This document shows positions 26,041 through 33,757 of a stretch of 55,524 bases of DNA, one piece after another (positions within the stretch are counted from its first letter, which is position 1; every line of letters starts with the position of its first letter). Origin of the DNA: Roseburia sp. (GTDB lineage Bacteria > Bacillota > Clostridia > Lachnospirales > Lachnospiraceae); contig DMYD01000049.1 of NCBI GenBank assembly GCA_003483745.1, positions 1 to 55,524 on the forward strand, read 5' to 3'. Both the position numbers and the translations under genes were made by a program. The notes below the pieces were generated by a model. It had not been told where the DNA came from, did not search any database, and saw only the letters and a program-made list of their open reading frames with translations.

Positions 26041-26343
26041 TTATTTTGCTTCCTTGAAAATAATCTCATTATCATAGGCAAGTCCTAATTTACTCTTTGC
26101 AGTATCTTCTACATACTGCTGGGACTTTGTATATGCTTCATAGTTGCTCAGCTGTTCTCCCCTGGCCGTCTCTTCCTCTAATTGTTTCTGGAGTGACGCC
26201 TCCTGCTGCATATACTCCTGATCTTTCTGATAAACCCGGATGATCTGAACAGACATTACTGCCACAAATGCAATGACGATCAAGCCAATACAAAGCTTTC
26301 CCGCTCTGTTATTATTCTTTTTACGACGTCCCCTACCTGCCAT
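26041..26343 (-). CDS. divIC: Septum formation initiator DivIC
   Basis: DivIC is a bitopic membrane protein of the division complex, partnering FtsL. From ATG 26343, with GGGAAGG upstream, the protein has 100 residues: a basic cytoplasmic start, one membrane helix (about 17-37) and an extracytoplasmic coiled coil (about 38-70) ending in the family segment AKSKLGLAYDNEIIF. The frame extends 18 codons further upstream without a good site. Its position after yabP-yabQ matches Bacillus. Confidence 0.9.
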   Translation of the reverse strand: MAGRGRRKKNNNRAGKLCIGLIVIAFVAVMSVQIIRVYQKDQEYMQQEASLQKQLEEETARGEQLSNYEAYTKSQQYVEDTAKSKLGLAYDNEIIFKEAK

Positions 26344-26406
26344 ATCTGTTACCTTCCCATCTGATATACCCAAATTCTGACATCCCTCTAAAATCACACT
26401 GTCAGA

Positions 26407-26862
26407 CTAAAGTTTACATAATCCCATTTTAACCGCTCTATACACTTTTTTCAATTGTTTTCTAAAAAAAGATGTAAATTTTTTTTTCTGTTTTCTGAAC
26501 GGGTGGAAAATAACACGCAAAAACCTGCCGGCCACGCCAAATACAGTGCGGAAAACTTTCACATTGATCCGTATGACAAAACGACTGAGTAAAAGATAAT
26601 AAAGCAGCATGCCAAATACGATCCCGCCTATGGAAAATCCTCTCACCATACCGTCATTTTCCTGATACAGCATCACAAAAACCACCGCAGTACAACAAAG
26701 CCAGTATAAAAAATCCTCCACACCGATCCAGAAATTCCCATGCGGCACAACTCTGCGAAAAATCCGGAGAATGTCATAGAAAAGAAACAATGCACCGCCA
26801 ATCAGTATGGATACGCCAAGTGAGACAGCCTGCTCACTGATTGCCGTGCTGACAGCCATCAT
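26407..26862 (-). CDS. yabQ: Spore cortex biosynthesis protein YabQ
   Basis: YabQ is a membrane protein of the mother cell needed for spore cortex formation in Bacillus. The 151-residue protein has about four membrane helices in the first 95 residues, including LYDILRIFRRVVPH after the first helix, and a very basic C-terminus. It overlaps yabP by 4 bases. Family assignment rests on this profile and on the conserved yabP-yabQ-divIC order. Confidence 0.88.
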   Translation of the reverse strand: MMAVSTAISEQAVSLGVSILIGGALFLFYDILRIFRRVVPHGNFWIGVEDFLYWLCCTAVVFVMLYQENDGMVRGFSIGGIVFGMLLYYLLLSRFVIRINVKVFRTVFGVAGRFLRVIFHPFRKQKKKFTSFFRKQLKKVYRAVKMGLCKL

Positions 26863-27149
26863 TTAAACAACCTTCCCAAAAAAGATTCTGCCTGTTTTCC
26901 TGCATTTTTAATATCAGAATAAGTCAGGGAATCGATTCTTCCTTCAATATCAATTTCCCCCTTTTCTAAGGTGAGGCGGTTCACATGAAGATCATGTCCT
27001 TTTATTAAGAGCATGCCGAGTTCTGTCTCTAACAAAATCTCCGCAACATCAAATGACAATACATCCACAACTCCGGAAAAAGCTCCGCTTTTGCGGTTTG
27101 CCAACAGTACCTTATGTGACTTTGTCACATTTGTATTTTTATCATCCAT
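26859..27149 (-). CDS. yabP: Sporulation protein YabP
   Basis: This 96-residue protein of the YabP/YqfC family starts after AGGAGG. ITGVVDVLSF-like residues SGVVDVLSFDVAEILLET and GHDLHVNRLTLEKGEIDIEG are typical. In Bacillus it is made under sigma E and acts at the outer forespore membrane with YabQ. The 72 bases before it may hold a sporulation promoter, but I could not fix one. Confidence 0.92.
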   Translation of the reverse strand: MDDKNTNVTKSHKVLLANRKSGAFSGVVDVLSFDVAEILLETELGMLLIKGHDLHVNRLTLEKGEIDIEGRIDSLTYSDIKNAGKQAESFLGRLFK

Positions 27150-27221
27150 TCTAAGACCTCCTGATATTTATTGGCAAAAATACCTATCACCGTTTCTAAA
27201 TATATTAGAAGATCTTTACAT

Positions 27222-27476
27222 TTATGCTATATATTCAAATAAATCCTTTGCCTGTTCCTTTTTCGTGGTATCTAACAGGTCAAGTACACGCACCTTTACG
27301 GTTTTCGTTCCAAACGCAATTTCAATGATATCTCCAACTTTGACATTTACCGATGCCTTTGCCGGTTTTCCATTTACCGATACTCTTCCCGCATCACATG
27401 CCTCATTTGCCACCGTGCGGCGTTTGATCAGGCGGGATACCTTTAAAAATTTATCGAGTCTCATACTATTCTCCAT
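27222..27476 (-). CDS. rqcP: RNA-binding S4 domain protein RqcP
   Basis: The 84-residue protein is almost all S4 domain: RLDKFLKVSRLIKRRTVANE at 4-23, then GRVSVNGKPAK and VGDIIEI. RqcP (YabO) works with RqcH on obstructed 50S subunits to add Ala tails to stalled peptides. Identification rests on the S4 family and the position between hup and yabP, as in Bacillus. Confidence 0.9.
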   Translation of the reverse strand: MENSMRLDKFLKVSRLIKRRTVANEACDAGRVSVNGKPAKASVNVKVGDIIEIAFGTKTVKVRVLDLLDTTKKEQAKDLFEYIA

Positions 27477-27481
27477 TCCAT

Positions 27482-27514
27482 AAGAAAAAGCGGATTCCTC
27501 ATCCGGAACCCGCT
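27482..27514 (-). terminator. Terminator after the HU gene
   Basis: On the minus strand AAGCGGGTTCC and GGAATCCGCTT form an 11-bp stem (one G-U or mismatch) with a 6-base loop, followed by TTTC. It lies between hup and rqcP, reducing read-through from the strong hup promoter. Confidence 0.85.
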
Positions 27515-27534
27515 TAGAATCTTTTCTGTTATGA

Positions 27535-27810
27535 TTATGCGTTAACCATATCTTTTAAAGCTTTACCAGCTTTGAATTTTGGAGCTTTAGAAGCCGGAAT
27601 AACCATCTCTTTACCGCTCTGTGGGTTTCTTCCTGTTCTCTCTGCTCTCTCAGATACTTCGAATGTTCCGAATCCAACTAACTGGATTTTCTCACCTTTT
27701 TTTAATTCTTCAGCTACAACATCTGTGAAAGCTTTTAATGCTGCTTCTGCGTCTTTTTTGCTTAATTCAGTTTTCTCAGCCATTGCTGCAACTAATTCTG
27801 CTTTGTTCAT
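27535..27810 (-). CDS. hup: DNA-binding protein HU
   Basis: This 91-residue histone-like protein bends and compacts DNA as a dimer. MNKAELVAAMAEKTELSKKD, the GFGTFEV turn and the arm RTGRNPQSGKEMVIPASK with its intercalating Pro are all present. It has its own promoter and terminator and sits upstream of rqcP-yabP-yabQ-divIC. Confidence 0.97.
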   Translation of the reverse strand: MNKAELVAAMAEKTELSKKDAEAALKAFTDVVAEELKKGEKIQLVGFGTFEVSERAERTGRNPQSGKEMVIPASKAPKFKAGKALKDMVNA

Positions 27811-27914
27811 GTTAAAAATTCCTCCTCTGGATTTTCACAGTAAATTTAATTTTGCGGTTTTCTGATGCACCAATCCCTGTCGGATATCCGTACACTGTAA
27901 TACCTACTTCATTA

Positions 27915-27943
27915 TTTATACTTGTTTTTACTTCTGTTGTCAA
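27915..27943 (-). promoter_or_regulatory. Sigma-A promoter of the HU gene
   Basis: TTGACA (27938-27943) and TATAAA (27915-27920) on the minus strand are 17 bp apart, about 105 bases before the ATG. Confidence 0.8.
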
Positions 27944-27997
27944 GGAAAATCCCCGAAATTGGGCATTTTTACAAACATTTTCTATCCAGAATTACGA

Positions 27998-29734
27998 TCA
28001 AAGCATTTTATCGATCATCGCATGTACTGCTTTTGATAAATCCGCTGATTTTTTATCTGCATCTGCAAGAGAAGTTCCTTTTACACCCAGATAGAATTTT
28101 ACTTTTGGCTCTGTACCGGACGGTCTTACACACACCCACGCACCGTCTGTCATCTCGTAGTAAAGCACATTAGAAGACGGAAGTCCGGTCGGTGTCACCT
28201 TGCCGGTTGCAAGCTCTGTAATCGTATCCTTCTTATAATCACGGATTGCCGTTACCTTATAAGCACCGATCTCCTGTGGTGCCTCATCACGCAGCGTGTT
28301 CATGATCTCCTGGATTTTTGCAAGTCCCTCGATACCCTTTAAGGTGATGGATGTCACATCATCTTTGTAATATCCGTATCTCTCATACATTGCAAGCATT
28401 GCATCCCACAGTGTCATTCCCTTTGTCTTGTAGTAAGCGGCTGCTTCACAGAGTGTCATGGATGCCACGATCGCATCTTTATCTCTCGCATAGGTTCCTG
28501 TCAGACAGCCATAGCTTTCTTCCATACCAAACAGATAAGTTCCTTTTCCTGTCTTTTCAAACTCTAAGATTTTCTGTCCGATGAACTTAAATCCGGTCAG
28601 TACCTCTACCAGTTCGATTCCGTAATAGTCAGCAATCGCATCTGCCATATTTGTGGAAACAATAGAGCGGATAAATGCACCGTCAGCCGGCAGGCTGCCA
28701 TCGCGCTCTTTACGCTGTCCGATCACATAATCACCGATCAGACATCCTGACATATTACCGGTTAAACTGTGGTATTCTCCTGTTTTGCTGTCCTTTACAT
28801 ATACACCAAGACGGTCTGCATCCGGGTCTGTTGCAAGAATCAGATCCGCATCTACTTTTTTACCAAGTGCAAGTCCAAGTTCAAATGCTTCTGCTGCTTC
28901 CGGGTTCGGGTAACTTACCGTCGGGAAATCTCCATCCGGCAGTTCCTGCTCCGGAACAACGTATACGTTTTTAAATCCAAGTTCTTTTAATATACGGCGC
29001 ACCGGAATATTTCCTGTTCCATGTAACGGTGTATATACGATTTTTAACTCTCCGCCTACTTTATCAATGCAGTCCTGATGTAACACCAGTTTTTTCAGCT
29101 CTGCAATATACGGATCATCGATATCTGCCCCGATCACCTGATAAAGTCCTGCTGCCTTTGCCTCATCAAGCGGCATGGTCTTTACTGTTGCATAATCGGT
29201 TACTTTTTTTACCTCATCCATGATTCCGGTATCATGTGGAGGTGTGATCTGTGCACCATCTTCCCAGTATACTTTATATCCATTGTATTCCGGCGGATTG
29301 TGACTTGCTGTCACATTGATTCCGGCTATACATCCTAATTTACGCACTGCGTAAGAAAGCTCCGGAGTTGGTCTTAAAGATTCAAATACATATGCTTTGA
29401 TTCCATTCGCTGCCAGACAAAGTGCTGCTTCATCTGCAAACTCCGGTGACATGTGGCGTGAATCATAGGCAATGGCAACACCGCGCTTCTGTCCGTTTAC
29501 CTTGCTGATATAATTGGCAAGTCCCTGTGTAGCCTTGCGCACGGTATAAATGTTCATACGGTTAGTTCCGGCTCCGATCACTCCACGAAGTCCTGCCGTA
29601 CCAAATTCCAGATCCATATAAAAACGGTCTTCAATCTCTTTTTCATTCCCTGCAATACTCTTTAATTCATTTCTGGTATCCTCATCAAAGTAAGGATTAT
29701 TCAGCCAGCTCTCATAGTTTTCTTTGTAACCCAT
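27998..29734 (-). CDS. Phosphoglucomutase/phosphomannomutase (alpha-D-phosphohexomutase)
   Basis: The enzyme interconverts glucose 1-phosphate and 6-phosphate or a related hexose phosphate. From ATG 29734, with GGAGG-like AGGAAAG upstream, it has 578 residues: the catalytic phosphoserine loop TASHNP with Ser144, the metal loop TDPDADRLG, the sugar loop GMEESYG and the phosphate loop VRPSGTEPK. The frame extends 21 codons upstream to 29797, but the promoter overlaps that part. This length matches the PgcA type of Firmicutes. Confidence 0.94.
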   Translation of the reverse strand: MGYKENYESWLNNPYFDEDTRNELKSIAGNEKEIEDRFYMDLEFGTAGLRGVIGAGTNRMNIYTVRKATQGLANYISKVNGQKRGVAIAYDSRHMSPEFADEAALCLAANGIKAYVFESLRPTPELSYAVRKLGCIAGINVTASHNPPEYNGYKVYWEDGAQITPPHDTGIMDEVKKVTDYATVKTMPLDEAKAAGLYQVIGADIDDPYIAELKKLVLHQDCIDKVGGELKIVYTPLHGTGNIPVRRILKELGFKNVYVVPEQELPDGDFPTVSYPNPEAAEAFELGLALGKKVDADLILATDPDADRLGVYVKDSKTGEYHSLTGNMSGCLIGDYVIGQRKERDGSLPADGAFIRSIVSTNMADAIADYYGIELVEVLTGFKFIGQKILEFEKTGKGTYLFGMEESYGCLTGTYARDKDAIVASMTLCEAAAYYKTKGMTLWDAMLAMYERYGYYKDDVTSITLKGIEGLAKIQEIMNTLRDEAPQEIGAYKVTAIRDYKKDTITELATGKVTPTGLPSSNVLYYEMTDGAWVCVRPSGTEPKVKFYLGVKGTSLADADKKSADLSKAVHAMIDKML

Positions 29735-29768
29735 TTTTCTTTCCTCCCATACTTTTGATTCTGTTTTT

Positions 29769-29797
29769 ATATTAGCGATAACGAACTTGTTTTTCAA
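29769..29797 (-). promoter_or_regulatory. Promoter of the phosphohexomutase gene
   Basis: TTGAAA (29792-29797) and TAATAT (29769-29774) on the minus strand are 17 bp apart, about 30 bases before the chosen ATG. Confidence 0.6.
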
Positions 29798-29846
29798 GTA
29801 CTATTCCATGCTAAATTTGTACAATTCTGTCCTTTTTGTCTTTATT

Positions 29847-31304
29847 TTAATTACTTCCACCAGATAATGTTGACAGAAGTTCTGACAGAGTAGACAGATA
29901 ATCCGCGCTGCTATCGGTTGATGCTGCATTTCCGGTACTGCTTCCTGTCGACGTTCCGGTACCACTTCCTGCTGTCGTTCCGGTTGATGTTCCAGTACTG
30001 CTTCCAGTTCCTTCTCCCGTGGATGCCCCGGCAGTGCTTCCAGTTCCTTCTCCCGTGGATGCCCCGGCAGTGCTTCCCGTATCGGTTCCGGAAGTTGTTC
30101 CGCTGTTCTCCCCGGCTGTATGACTTCCTGCAAGACTTCCTGCAAGGCTTCCTGCTGCACCCTCTGCCGAACTGTCCGCTTCATTTGCCACAGAATCTGC
30201 AGTATTTTCTGCTTCCGTCTCCTCTGCTACGCTGTCTGTTCCTGTTCCCTCACCCGACATTCCGATCACGATCGTTGCCTCCTCGGAATTAACGAACAGT
30301 TTCTTATTATATGTATCATATCCGGGAGCCGTGACAGCAAGACTGTGCACTCCATACCGGACCGGAACTGCCTCCGAGGTGTCAATAACTTTTCCGTCGA
30401 TCTGAACGATCGCATCTTCCACATCCACAGCAAATAAAATATTTCCAAACTTCGGTCCCTCACCCTTTAAGGTGTTAAGATCAAGTGTCTCTGTTCTTCC
30501 GCTCTCGATCGTAAGCTCTGTACTGCCACCATATCCGTTATTTGCAACGGTTACCGTATATGTACCCGCCGGCAGTTCCATGGTCATATCTTTGGTCACT
30601 TCCGCAAATATTTTACTACCGATCTGGATAAAGCTTCCCTCAAAAAGATCTGTATTTGTTAATGCAAGCTCTCCATGTCCGGTCGTAACCACAATGGAAA
30701 TCAGTTTTTTCCCTATGCCAGTCACCCGCAGGGTATCTAAATCTGTCAGATCTGACAGCTGCTTTCTTAAATCATCTTCACAGATATATAAATCTGCATC
30801 ATAGGAATAACGTTCCTCTCCAATTTTAAAAATGCCGCGCTCCATATCCACCGAATAACGCGATACATCCGGATATTCCCAGACTGCATCTGAAATCTGC
30901 ACCTGTGTGATCTTTCCCTGGTCATCTTTTTCTCCCACCGTGATGACCCTGCCCGGTTCAAAATAAGACACCGCCGTGTGGTTTCCATATTTGTCAAGGA
31001 ATCTGGTTGCAAGTGTGTAATAATATACATACTCTTTTCCGGATGCAATCTGCTCTAAGGTCAGACATTCCGCCTGCATATCATTAGTTTTGATCAAAAA
31101 CTGGTCTGTCCCGATTTTGTCCTCATTATTTTCGGTTGTCTCTACCGACTCTGTCGTATCATCCGAAGCTTCCTGCGTTTTGCCATTCTTCTCCTGATCC
31201 GGATAATAATAACGTCCGGTCACGACCGTATTTTTCTTTCCACATGCACCAAACAGCATAACCATTGCTGCAAGCAGTAATATGATCTGGTATTTTATCT
31301 TCAT
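29847..31304 (-). CDS. PEGA-domain lipoprotein with Ser/Thr/Gly-rich tail
   Basis: The 485-residue protein has a lipoprotein signal ending LFGAC, with Cys at 21, so it is anchored outside the membrane. The middle part carries PEGA-like beta repeats; the clearest is at about 290-350 (DAIVQIDGKVID...YGVHSLAVTAPGYDTY). From about 355 the sequence is a low-complexity Ala/Gly/Ser/Thr tail of about 120 residues, encoded partly by perfect DNA repeats, then a short Leu-rich end. PEGA domains are extracellular and may bind cell-wall material; no enzymatic site is seen. GGAG lies before the ATG. Confidence 0.8.
   Translation of the reverse strand: MKIKYQIILLLAAMVMLFGACGKKNTVVTGRYYYPDQEKNGKTQEASDDTTESVETTENNEDKIGTDQFLIKTNDMQAECLTLEQIASGKEYVYYYTLATRFLDKYGNHTAVSYFEPGRVITVGEKDDQGKITQVQISDAVWEYPDVSRYSVDMERGIFKIGEERYSYDADLYICEDDLRKQLSDLTDLDTLRVTGIGKKLISIVVTTGHGELALTNTDLFEGSFIQIGSKIFAEVTKDMTMELPAGTYTVTVANNGYGGSTELTIESGRTETLDLNTLKGEGPKFGNILFAVDVEDAIVQIDGKVIDTSEAVPVRYGVHSLAVTAPGYDTYNKKLFVNSEEATIVIGMSGEGTGTDSVAEETEAENTADSVANEADSSAEGAAGSLAGSLAGSHTAGENSGTTSGTDTGSTAGASTGEGTGSTAGASTGEGTGSSTGTSTGTTAGSGTGTSTGSSTGNAASTDSSADYLSTLSELLSTLSGGSN
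30001..30072 (-). repeat. Two perfect 36-bp tandem repeats in the lipoprotein gene
   Basis: Bases 30001-30036 and 30037-30072 are identical and encode a 12-residue unit rich in Gly, Ser and Thr (GSTAGASTGEGT). A 12-bp unit encoding AGSL is also repeated at about 30123-30156. Such repeats can change copy number by slippage without breaking frame. Confidence 0.9.
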
Positions 31305-31353
31305 GTGTTCTCCTGTCTCCTACTGTAGCTATGAACAATTTTTCACTCACCTG

Positions 31354-31382
31354 ATTATACCGCAAACTGTCTACACGGTAAA
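31354..31382 (-). promoter_or_regulatory. Candidate promoter of the PEGA lipoprotein gene
   Basis: TATAAT (31354-31359) has TTTACC (31377-31382) 17 bp upstream on the minus strand; the -35 box overlaps the end of the CotS-like gene. Confidence 0.55.
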
Positions 31383-32420
31383 GTGGAAGAGCATCTGTAA
31401 AAACTGCTCCCTTGCACCTTCCTGCGCAATGACCTTTTCTAATTTTTCTATATTTCTGCCTGACAGCCACGCTTTGTGTGAATTATAATAACGATTGGCG
31501 ATCTTCCAGAATTTTTCCGGGTATGCAAGATATACATACAGATACTTAAGTTCTTCCGGTGAAAGTTTTCTGATCCGGTCATAACCTCGTATTAAATCCA
31601 TGCCAAGTCCGGCATTCCAGTTATTTTTTTCCATCATTTTCCGGATAAAATTGGCAAGATCCCCCACTCTCTCCTGATACAGAAAGTTTTCAAAGTGGAC
31701 CACTGCAATTCCTTCGCGTGAAAATATGACATTGTGCTGGTTATAATCACCGTGGCAGAATCCGATCAGCTGTTCCTGTCTGCCAAGATCTTTTAAAATA
31801 TCCGTCGTCTCCTGTGCCTTTTTCATATATTCCGGATACCAGACCGCAAACATCATCTCAAAATCATTCTTTTTCTTTTTTGCCCGGATATAATTTCTGA
31901 CTTTGTTTAATTCCCGGTTTCTTTTTTCATAAAGCGGTAACAGACTATTTTTCTCTGACTGCAAAAATTCCGGTACGCTCCCCGCATAATCCTGCGCAGA
32001 CTGATGCAGTAACGCAAGTTCTTTTACTGCGGCAAGCATATCTGATCTGTTTTTTGTATCACATTCCGCACCCGGATACGCCTGATACAATATGTACTTT
32101 GTCTCCTCATCATTCACGGAAAACGGCTCGCCCTCTTTCGTGCGCATTACCGTCTCCACAGTTCTTCCCTGGCCGCTCAGATGATCCAGCATATCTGCTA
32201 AAAATTCGGCCCGCTCCTTTGAGCCTCTGTATTCCCGCAATATTTTCGGTCCCTGCCCTGTATCACACTGATAGCTGTCCCGTCCCCTTGAGATGGACTT
32301 TACTTCCAGTTCGTATTGTTCTAATACCTGTTCCGGTCGATTATACAAAAAAACGCCCCCCATATGATTGATTACGGTCTTACCACCGTGTCTCTTCATC
32401 ATATGAGAGGGTTTGTTCAT
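31371..32420 (-). CDS. CotS-like kinase-fold protein (spore coat/aminoglycoside phosphotransferase superfamily)
   Basis: The 349-residue protein has the kinase fold of the CotS/APH superfamily. The catalytic loop HGDYNQHN (223-230) is intact. The next metal-binding motif, normally IDFD or IDWE, reads VHFENF (241-246), so the conserved Asp is replaced by His and the position is degenerate. CotS proteins are found on spores or linked to spore coat assembly in Bacillus; a spore role is likely but not shown. It overlaps the end of the CCA-adding enzyme gene by 4 bases, so translation is coupled. Confidence 0.78.
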   Translation of the reverse strand: MNKPSHMMKRHGGKTVINHMGGVFLYNRPEQVLEQYELEVKSISRGRDSYQCDTGQGPKILREYRGSKERAEFLADMLDHLSGQGRTVETVMRTKEGEPFSVNDEETKYILYQAYPGAECDTKNRSDMLAAVKELALLHQSAQDYAGSVPEFLQSEKNSLLPLYEKRNRELNKVRNYIRAKKKKNDFEMMFAVWYPEYMKKAQETTDILKDLGRQEQLIGFCHGDYNQHNVIFSREGIAVVHFENFLYQERVGDLANFIRKMMEKNNWNAGLGMDLIRGYDRIRKLSPEELKYLYVYLAYPEKFWKIANRYYNSHKAWLSGRNIEKLEKVIAQEGAREQFLQMLFHFTV

Positions 32421-33757
32421 TCATGACTACTGATTCGCCCTAATAACTGCTCTCTGGTATTCAGTCCCGGATCATCAAGCACCAGTTCTAAAAAATCTTT
32501 TAATGTTTCACCAATTTCTTTTCCCGGTTTCATTCCGGCATTGATCAGATCGCTTCCGTTTACTGCTAAGTCCCGTATCGTAAGACACTGATTCTTCTCT
32601 AAAATTTCCCGGTATAATGCCTCGTAACCATCTACATAAGAGAGTTTTTCTTCTCTCTGATATTCACTCTGCGCCAGGATATCCGCACGTTTCACTGCAA
32701 ATAATGCCGGATACTGTTCTATGCCGATCCTGCTTACCGCCCTTCTTATATTTTTTTCAGAAAGCGGCGGATTGTCATCATGCCAGCACACAAGACGGCA
32801 CACCTTATCGGTCGTGTCATTGTCAAACTTTAACCGGCGAAGGATCTTCCTCGCCATCTCACTGCCTTCCTTTGGATGTCCGTAAAAATGATCATTACCG
32901 GAAGTATCCGTGGTCCTGCACGCAGGTTTTGCCACATCGTGTAACAACATTGTAAGGCGCAGCACCTTATCTCCCACAATATGATTTAAGGCTGCCACAG
33001 TGTGTTCCCCGACCGAATAACAATGATGCTTTGTGTTCTGCGGCGTCTCCATCATACGGTCAAACTCTGGCAGAAACACTGCTGTAAGCCCTGTCTCCCA
33101 CGCTGTTTTGATCTCGCCCGGATGTGCAGATGTAATTAATTTTACCAGCTCGGTCTGTATCCGCTCTGCACTGACTTTTGCAATATTTGGCGCAAGTTTT
33201 ACCATGGCTTTCTTTGTCTCTTCCTCGATTGAAAAACCAAGCTGTGCGGCAAAACGCACAGCGCGAAGCATCCGCAGTGCATCCTCAGAGAAACGTTCTA
33301 TGGCACATCCCACACAGCGGATCACACCGCGTTCTAAATCCCCCACACCGTCAAATGCATCGATCAGTCCATTTTTGTCATTGTACGCCATGGCATTGAT
33401 CGTAAAATCGCGTCTTTTTAAATCCTCTAACAGACTCGCCGTAAACTGCACATTTTTCGGATGTCTCGCATCCTCATATTCTCCATCGATCCGGTAGGTC
33501 GTCACCTCAAACCCTTCATGTTCTACCATCACGGTCACGGTTCCGTGCTGGATCCCGGTATCAATGGTATGAATCTTCTTTTCGGCAAATATTTCTTTGA
33601 CCTGCTCCGGTTTCGCCTGTGTCGTGATATCCCAGTCCCCCGGTGTGCGGTGTAACATGGTGTCGCGCACACAGCCGCCGACTGCATACGCTTCATAGCC
33701 ATGTTCCTCTAATGTTTCTATGATAAATTTTACTTTTTCCGGCAAAACGATTTTCAT
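32417..33757 (-). CDS. cca: CCA tRNA nucleotidyltransferase with HD domain
   Basis: The enzyme adds or repairs the 3' CCA of tRNAs. The class II polymerase head shows GGCVRD (27-32), TPGDWDITT with the catalytic DxD at 41-43, and RRDFTINAMAYN. A C-terminal HD-type domain has MLLHDVAKP and GHPKEGSEMARKIL. At 446 residues it is a normal bacterial form. It starts at 33757, overlapping the end of the GGDEF gene by 4 bases. Confidence 0.95.
   Translation of the reverse strand: MKIVLPEKVKFIIETLEEHGYEAYAVGGCVRDTMLHRTPGDWDITTQAKPEQVKEIFAEKKIHTIDTGIQHGTVTVMVEHEGFEVTTYRIDGEYEDARHPKNVQFTASLLEDLKRRDFTINAMAYNDKNGLIDAFDGVGDLERGVIRCVGCAIERFSEDALRMLRAVRFAAQLGFSIEEETKKAMVKLAPNIAKVSAERIQTELVKLITSAHPGEIKTAWETGLTAVFLPEFDRMMETPQNTKHHCYSVGEHTVAALNHIVGDKVLRLTMLLHDVAKPACRTTDTSGNDHFYGHPKEGSEMARKILRRLKFDNDTTDKVCRLVCWHDDNPPLSEKNIRRAVSRIGIEQYPALFAVKRADILAQSEYQREEKLSYVDGYEALYREILEKNQCLTIRDLAVNGSDLINAGMKPGKEIGETLKDFLELVLDDPGLNTREQLLGRISSHE

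Noticed and set aside
30001..30072. CRISPR-like array
   Set aside because: The two 36-bp units are directly adjacent with no spacers and lie in a coding frame.
29801..30184. 127-residue minus-strand ORF rich in Gln, Glu and Pro
   Set aside because: It is an out-of-frame reading of the repeat-rich tail of the PEGA lipoprotein gene.
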